DNA of 64,000 bases from Lantana camara. Lineage: Eukaryota > Streptophyta > Magnoliopsida > Lamiales > Verbenaceae. Every line of letters starts with the position of its first letter. Within the stretch, counting starts at the first letter, position 1. Location of the stretch: NCBI GenBank assembly GCA_037501455.1, contig CM074865.1, positions 39,600,501-39,664,500 on the forward strand, written 5' to 3'. Both the position numbers and the translations under genes were made by a program. This document shows positions 58,377 to 64,000 of this stretch, piece by piece. The notes beneath the pieces are model-generated. The model was given only the letters and a program-made list of their open reading frames with translations, did not search any database and was not told the DNA's origin.

Positions 58377-61300
58377 TGTAACGCCCCGGTTTTTCATTTA
58401 TATTAATATGTCATATTTGTTTCTATATTGCACAATTAAATTATTTAATTATGTGATTAATTGTTTTTACATGTTCCATATTTAATTTTAGTATAAATTG
58501 TTATTATTTTATTTTATTATATTATATTTTAATTCAATATTATTTTAAAAACTATTTCGTATTTTAAGTATAAATATAAATAGTTATATATTTATTTAAT
58601 TAATGTTAGTTAATGATTAATGTTAATTATGTTGTTAATTAAGCATTATGCTAATTAATCATGTTTACCCATATTAATTAATTTATTCAAATATATACGT
58701 TAACTTTAATTTATTTTATTTAATATTAGAATTAATTCTTTGATTTAAATTTTATGCATGGAACTTATGAAATGCGCATGAATTGCATGAAATGAGCTTG
58801 GTTATTTATTTTGTGCTTCGTTCTTATATGAAATGATATCGAAATGCCACGAGTTTGTAGTATGTCGCAAATATATGTGTTATGAACATTCTTATATGCT
58901 CGGTTTACGTTTTTGAATTTATTTGATAGGTTAACGAATTTAATTTGATTCGAGGAACCAAATCGGGGGCTAACGAGCACTTAGCGTACCCTTGGTTCCG
59001 AATTTAATATCTTGAGCTCGGGAACTCAGATTCGAGTTCCGTCAATTCTGTTGAACTCGTAACGAAAATTCAAGTTTAGTAAACTTAGCCTTATATTTTT
59101 CCTAAGTCATTTGAACCTCCGAAATCCAACTGAAAAACGAATCGGCGACTAAACTGACCTTGTTGTACAAAAATAGCCATATCTCATCCAAACTATAACC
59201 AAATTAACCATGGTTTGATTCTACTGATCCCTAACTCAACCACCTATCCTAACATATCATGCCCTAACCAAACTAATCCTCACACAATCCCCAAAACTCA
59301 GCCAAAGTTACTGCCTCTCAGTTCAGTCCCGTAACCCTTCATTCCTTAGAGATTTTGGAGCTCAAATCTCATCCAAACTTCATCCAATCAACAAGGTAAG
59401 CATAGGGTTGTAATATATGTTCGTTTCTGATCATTTTCATCCTTTTATTCACGAATTTGAGCAGGGTTTCATGATTTCTGGGCTGTTTTTCCGAAAATGG
59501 AGAGTTTTGGGCATATTGTTGATCTCATTCGATTCTTGTTGGTTTTGATTGATTCCAAGCTTGAGAATGATTATTTTGACATCCTCATATCATTTATGAT
59601 CATTGATTTCTTGGTGGTTGAAGTATTTATGAGTTATCATTTATGGCACTTTGAGAAAATTTACATGAATGTCACGTATGCTTCCTTTTCTTAATTGAGT
59701 TTTTTTGGAACTGTTATATAGGTTGAAATGGTATTGCATAGATGAGTATTTATTGTTCTAAACTGATATGGTTGTGTGCAGATGTTGAGATTCCTCCTTG
59801 CCCTGTTTCCCGTAAGCCTTGCCCTGTTTTTGGATTGAGTTTGTTGTTGTCAAACTGCCGTGAACCTTCTCTCTTTTGCTGTCCATTTTCGTGGCTTCTT
59901 GGTGTGTGTTTTAGATGAGTTCTTGCAGCTTTTCATGCTTTGTTTTGTTGTCTTTCTTGCCTGCATTTCATGCGTGAGGGGCTGCCATGTTCTACCCGTG
60001 TTTGCTGTCTGGAAACAGGTGCTGCTGCTGTGAGACACGGGGGTGTCGTTTTGCTCGTTCCAGCGAGGAACGGGGGTGCGGGTTGGCCTGAGATTTTTGT
60101 ACCGAGACACGGGGGTGTCTCGGTTTGTGCTAGGGTGGTGACACGGGGGTGTCACCTTATTTTTCCAACTTTTTCCTGCGTTTTTCCTATGGTTGCTGCA
60201 TGCCTGTGTTGTTGCTGTTGCTGTTCTTTTGTTGTAGAGATGTGTGTGTGCATGGCTTTGTAATTCATTTTGCATGCATGTATATTATATATTTATATAT
60301 ATATATATATATATATATAACCATTATGGGTGTAATTTGCATGCATGGCTGTATGGGTGTACGTGCATAGATATATATATATATGTATAAATGTGTGAAT
60401 ACTTGTGTAATTTTTGCATGCATGGTTTTGGTAGATTATGTACATATATATGTATTATATATGTTAAATACATTTATGTATGCATGGTAGCCTACGTGTA
60501 TATATATGCTATATATATATATATATATATTATATATTCATTATATAAGTTAAATATTAAATGATTATTTTATAGGATTTAATTGTTATTTATTTCATGT
60601 TTTATTTAATTTTGATCTTTAATTGAAAGTAATTAATTGTCTCTTTTCTAATTACAAATGCAATATATTACGTGTTATGATTATTAAATGAATTCTTAGA
60701 TTAATTAATATGGAATATGAATTTATGAATTTATGAATTTGAATGAAATGAAGGAACGAATGGATTGACTATATGTCTTAAATTCTTTAATAGGGCACAT
60801 GAACATGTTCATTACATAATATTGTTTCTTATGCACTTATATCATGTTCATTGCATGTCGTGCGTCATATTTGGTTCATTTAGAGTCTTGAGTCTCACGA
60901 ACACGTTACGTTGTCTTTTGTACAGTTTATCTCCAGGGTGGAGATCTTGATCTTTCAGGCACTCGGTAACTCGTATCCTTGTATCGTCATGTTTCAGGTG
61001 AGGGTGTTTTTGTTTTAGCTATGTAACAAACCCTACAACCCTTATGTGAAAAGCGTTGGCCAAAACCTTATGATTATATATATATTACTTTTAAAGTAAA
61101 GTTATCGAGTAAATATTGATCGAGTAAACCCTTTTCAAATGAATTATGAAATATGTTATGTTCTTATGAATTGAAATGTTTGGCGAGACACATTTATGAT
61201 TTATGATTGCACGGGCCCCGGGACTTAGTATATGTGGCTAACCGAGGAAGCAAGGGCTGACGGGGATCCCATATACTAGTCCCAACCAAACTACGGCGAT

Positions 61301-62290
61301 ACCGGCCCTCGTTAGGAGGTTTAGCGGGGAATGGGAGCTGAGTGCCCTTGGGGGAGTCATGAAACCCCATTGGCCTATGTATGAGGTGGTCGGGTCTTGC
61401 TAACCCGTCCACCACCCGAAGGAAGAAGGTTGGAACTGATTTATGATTATGTTATGTTATGTTATGATTATGCGCCGTGCGGGAAGGCCGGGACACGGAT
61501 TGCCCAAACGAATATGCTTTATGATATGATATATGGTCTGTGTGTATTATGATATATTGCATGATCGCCTAATCAACATATTAATGATAATTGTCATACA
61601 CGGTCGGAGTTTGGTTGGAGATTGTGCACGCTCACTCGCCCAGCCTTATGTTTATGTATGATTTATGAATGTAATGAATTAATATGATTAGTCATAAAAT
61701 CCTAGCATTGATTAATCATTCTCTTGCCCTTTTTGGGAACTAATTTCAAACAAAACCTTGTTCGGAATTTAAGACTTGCATGTGCATGTTTTTATATATG
61801 TATATCGCTCCTGCTCACTCAGTCTTCTAGAGACTGACCCTCTCCCTTCCCAACCTTTCAGTGCGCAGGTTTGGCTTTGGAGTCTCGAGCTAGGCGGATT
61901 GTATTGAGTCTTTGAGTTGGTTAAGTTAAGTTAGAAGAGTCTTTATACTCACATATGTATCTCAGTTATGTATGATCCAACTCCACAATATTGAACTTGA
62001 ATCTTATGAATTTTTCATCGAATTGCTTTTGTTGGCTTTGATTATGAGTTAAAAGAGGCCCGAAGAGCCCAAGTCTGCTTATGGTTTGTTTGTTTGAATT
62101 TTAGTTTCCGATGCATATATCTTTTATGGATTAGTTAGTATGTGCAGGGTCTAAGTTCCGCCTAGCTTAGGAAGGTATTTTTGTTTGTCTCCCGTTCGCT
62201 ATGGTTGGATACGGGTACGGACTTTCCATTTCGTTACTCGTGTTGAGCCATAGTGCGGGGGATGTGGTGCCTCTCGTGCGGGGTGCTACA
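58377..62290 (+). mobile_element. 5' LTR of element A'
   Basis: 3914 bp, TGTAACGCCCCGG to GGGTGCTACA, with PBS directly after, so it is a 5' LTR whose element runs past the window. It has the family A plan with many base differences: palindrome GGAACCAA/TTGGTTCC (about 58953-59000), donor-like AAG|GTAAGC (GT 59396-59397), hairpin cassette (60033-60152), TA runs (about 60290-60320 and 60505-60530), acceptor-like TTTTGTACAG (about 60925), structured module (about 61215-61425) and hairpin CAGTCT/AGACTG loop TCTAG (61820-61836). It inserted in the B2 LTR. Confidence 0.93.
60033..60152. repeat. Hairpin cassette in LTR A'
   Basis: GACAC/GTGTC loop GGGG (about 60035-60048), CCGAGACAC/GTGTCTCGG loop GGGG (60102-60123) and GGTGACAC/GTGTCACC loop GGGG (about 60136-60155). 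The flanking sequence has diverged from A more than the stems have. Confidence 0.9.
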
Positions 62291-62298
62291 TCCTTAAG

Positions 62299-62310
62299 TG
62301 GTATCAGAGC
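62299..62310 (+). other. Primer-binding site, element A'
   Basis: TGGTATCAGAGC, nine bases after the LTR end; initiator-Met tRNA type. Confidence 0.95.
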
Positions 62311-64000
62311 CAGGTTGCAAAACCGGTGTTCTCGAGTCGAGTTAGAGTCAGTCTAAGTTGAACGGCATAGGGACTACGTGATATTGTGTGCATTGCATCG
62401 ATCTTGAACCTGAAATTGTCTTTCTTTTAATCTTGACGAATTACCTGTTGCATTTTATATTGGATCCGTGCCTTTCGTGTTAAATATGTGCCATGAGCAT
62501 GTACTAATCGCATTCATATATCCTTGAAATAAGTTATGAATTACAGGATATGAAGGTACTATCAAACCACGGCCAAGTATCATGCTAACAACGCCTTACT
62601 ACTAGCTCTTTTTGAGGCATGGAGGATAGGAATGACGTATGGGGGGAAAGATATAGCGAATTCGAGAGGCGTAGTCCTCATAATTAGAGTTAGAATTCAA
62701 GGGATAGGAGCTGAAATGGAAGTTTGGCTTAAGAAGATGCAACTATAGAGGGATATACGTAGAAATAGGAATTGATCGAGAAATATTTATGACTCCAAAG
62801 GTTGACATATGCGGCTCTCTTACATAAGAAGCCATAATGGGAGCCAACGGGATCGTTTAACCTAAGGAATGAAGTAAATGAACCTTGAAGGTATTTTGGT
62901 TCAGGGTTCGGACCATTGAAGAGGTACCAAGGACTGGGAGGAGTCAAGGTAAAATCAGCTAGATGGAAATTGAGAACCAAGAGTTGTCAAAGAAGGGTTG
63001 CTAAATAAACCTGGAAATTAGAAATCGAGATATTGGAGGTGAAGATCAAGAAGGGTTTAAATTTGGGTGCTCTGGATTGCTACTAAGATAGAAACGAGTC
63101 TGGAAGGAAGTAGAGAGAGGCAAGTAATGGTGTGAATACAAATTTAGGGAAGGTGGCGATATTGAGGACGAGATTTGAGTCATTTTTCCAAATCCAAGCT
63201 GAATTGTCATGTTGTGAGGTTAAATTGGAAGATATGGAGCAACAAATGGAAACGGTAAGGACAGGCAAACACTCCTTTCAGAGAAATTATGCGCTCGAGT
63301 ATAAGCAATTGGAGGTGAATTAAACTTATAAAGGATAAGCACGGGAGTCTTGATCACGGTGATGGCGAGAAGTAGGGTTCAAAAAGGACAATTGGGGTTC
63401 ATTTTCGCAAGAGAATCTGAACAAGGTTGAAGGATGATTCTCGGGAGAAATTCAGATACTAACTCAAGGGGATATAGAAGAAATTAGGGATCGTGAAATT
63501 TCAACTCCGGATGGTGGAAGATAAAAGCTGATATACAAGGATTCTTGGGAAACTTGAAGACCGTGGGAAAGACAAGGAATAATCACCAAGTCAAAGTAAC
63601 CTCGAGATTGGAGGAACGATGAAAAGCTACTGAGCTAATAGCTTACCACATTGGTGACAGGTTCCAAAACATTCATAGCACGTGCATCATATTTTGCATT
63701 AATTATTTATTCTTTTGACCTTATGTTATCCGTGTATTTCTAATTGGTTTCGTTGCGCTAATGTGTTGTATAATTGCTTGACGTAAACCTGACACATGCA
63801 TCGTCATTTTAACCCGACATGCATTTTAGTGTTTATTTGATAGGAAACTCATTCACTTCACCTATCAAGTATTACTTAGCCAAGCCACTTTCGAATTCAA
63901 TAAAGATGACTTTGGGGAAACAAAGAATTTCAAGTAAGAGATAGGTTAATGGAAACGGGAATTCATAAGGAGAAGCGAGATTAGAATTGATTGCGGGGTG
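62311..64000 (+). mobile_element. A' internal start, no gag recognised
   Basis: The leader resembles A and D up to an acceptor-like ATTACAG|G (62541-62547), where the gag ATG should follow but the sequence reads GATATG. Beyond it, 1.45 kb to the window end has no Gag motif in any frame. A 63-residue frame at 63132-63323 has a helical, Glu/Gln-rich look (LEDMEQQMETVR) but no match I know. So A' may also be LARD-like; its rest lies outside the window. Confidence 0.7.

Overview
This 64 kb window is plant nuclear DNA built entirely of nested transposable elements; I see no host gene, tRNA, rRNA or CRISPR. The plant call rests on Ty3/gypsy chromovirus polyproteins with a C-terminal chromodomain, primer-binding sites (PBS) that match the plant initiator-methionine tRNA, very long LTRs (about 2.7-3.9 kb), and a CACTA element with a TNP2-type transposase. 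AT-rich LTRs and heavy nesting suggest a repeat-rich angiosperm. The species cannot be named from this sequence.

Layout, left to right. 1-1818: 3' part of a + strand LTR, inserted in the LTR of a minus-strand element F (LTR remnant 1819-3344, internal pieces 3345-3802 and 15005-15975). Element A (3803-14999, + strand, LTRs 3829 and 3828 bp, target-site duplication CAAGG) splits F. 15976-~16235: end fragment of one CACTA element. ~16236-21660: a + strand copy of family B (broken gag, a very diverged pol relic, a 3' LTR cut by the next element). 21661-28279: a CACTA element whose other end is lost, carrying a spliced but broken TNP2 transposase gene. 28280-~34603: minus-strand chromovirus G (LTR plus broken pol). 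~34604-58376: a tandem minus-strand family B array, LTR-gag-LTR-gag-LTR, itself invaded by a truncated A-like LTR (39204-~40190), a solo LTR C (41842-44524, TSD CACCT) and a non-autonomous LARD-like element D (46154-55549, TSD TGAGA). 58377-64000: 5' LTR, PBS and non-coding internal start of an A-related element A' that runs out of the window.

No element here encodes a complete machinery. A and D nevertheless have nearly identical LTR pairs and intact target-site duplications, so they moved recently and must have borrowed enzymes from relatives elsewhere (inference).

The most unusual content is RNA- or DNA-structure-like signal shared by LTR families whose sequences otherwise differ. (1) Each long LTR whose middle portion survives carries a cassette of short GC-rich palindromes, often with a four-base G or C loop, whose stem sequence differs between families. 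(2) A stem-loop with a GAGGAC-type loop sits next to the polypurine tract, with stems that covary between families. (3) A 6-bp/5-nt-loop hairpin lies near the LTR 3' end and also covaries. (4) An AAG|GTAAG donor-like site in most LTRs and a CAG|G acceptor-like site just before the gag start codon suggest a spliced leader. These are my main candidates for an undescribed system.
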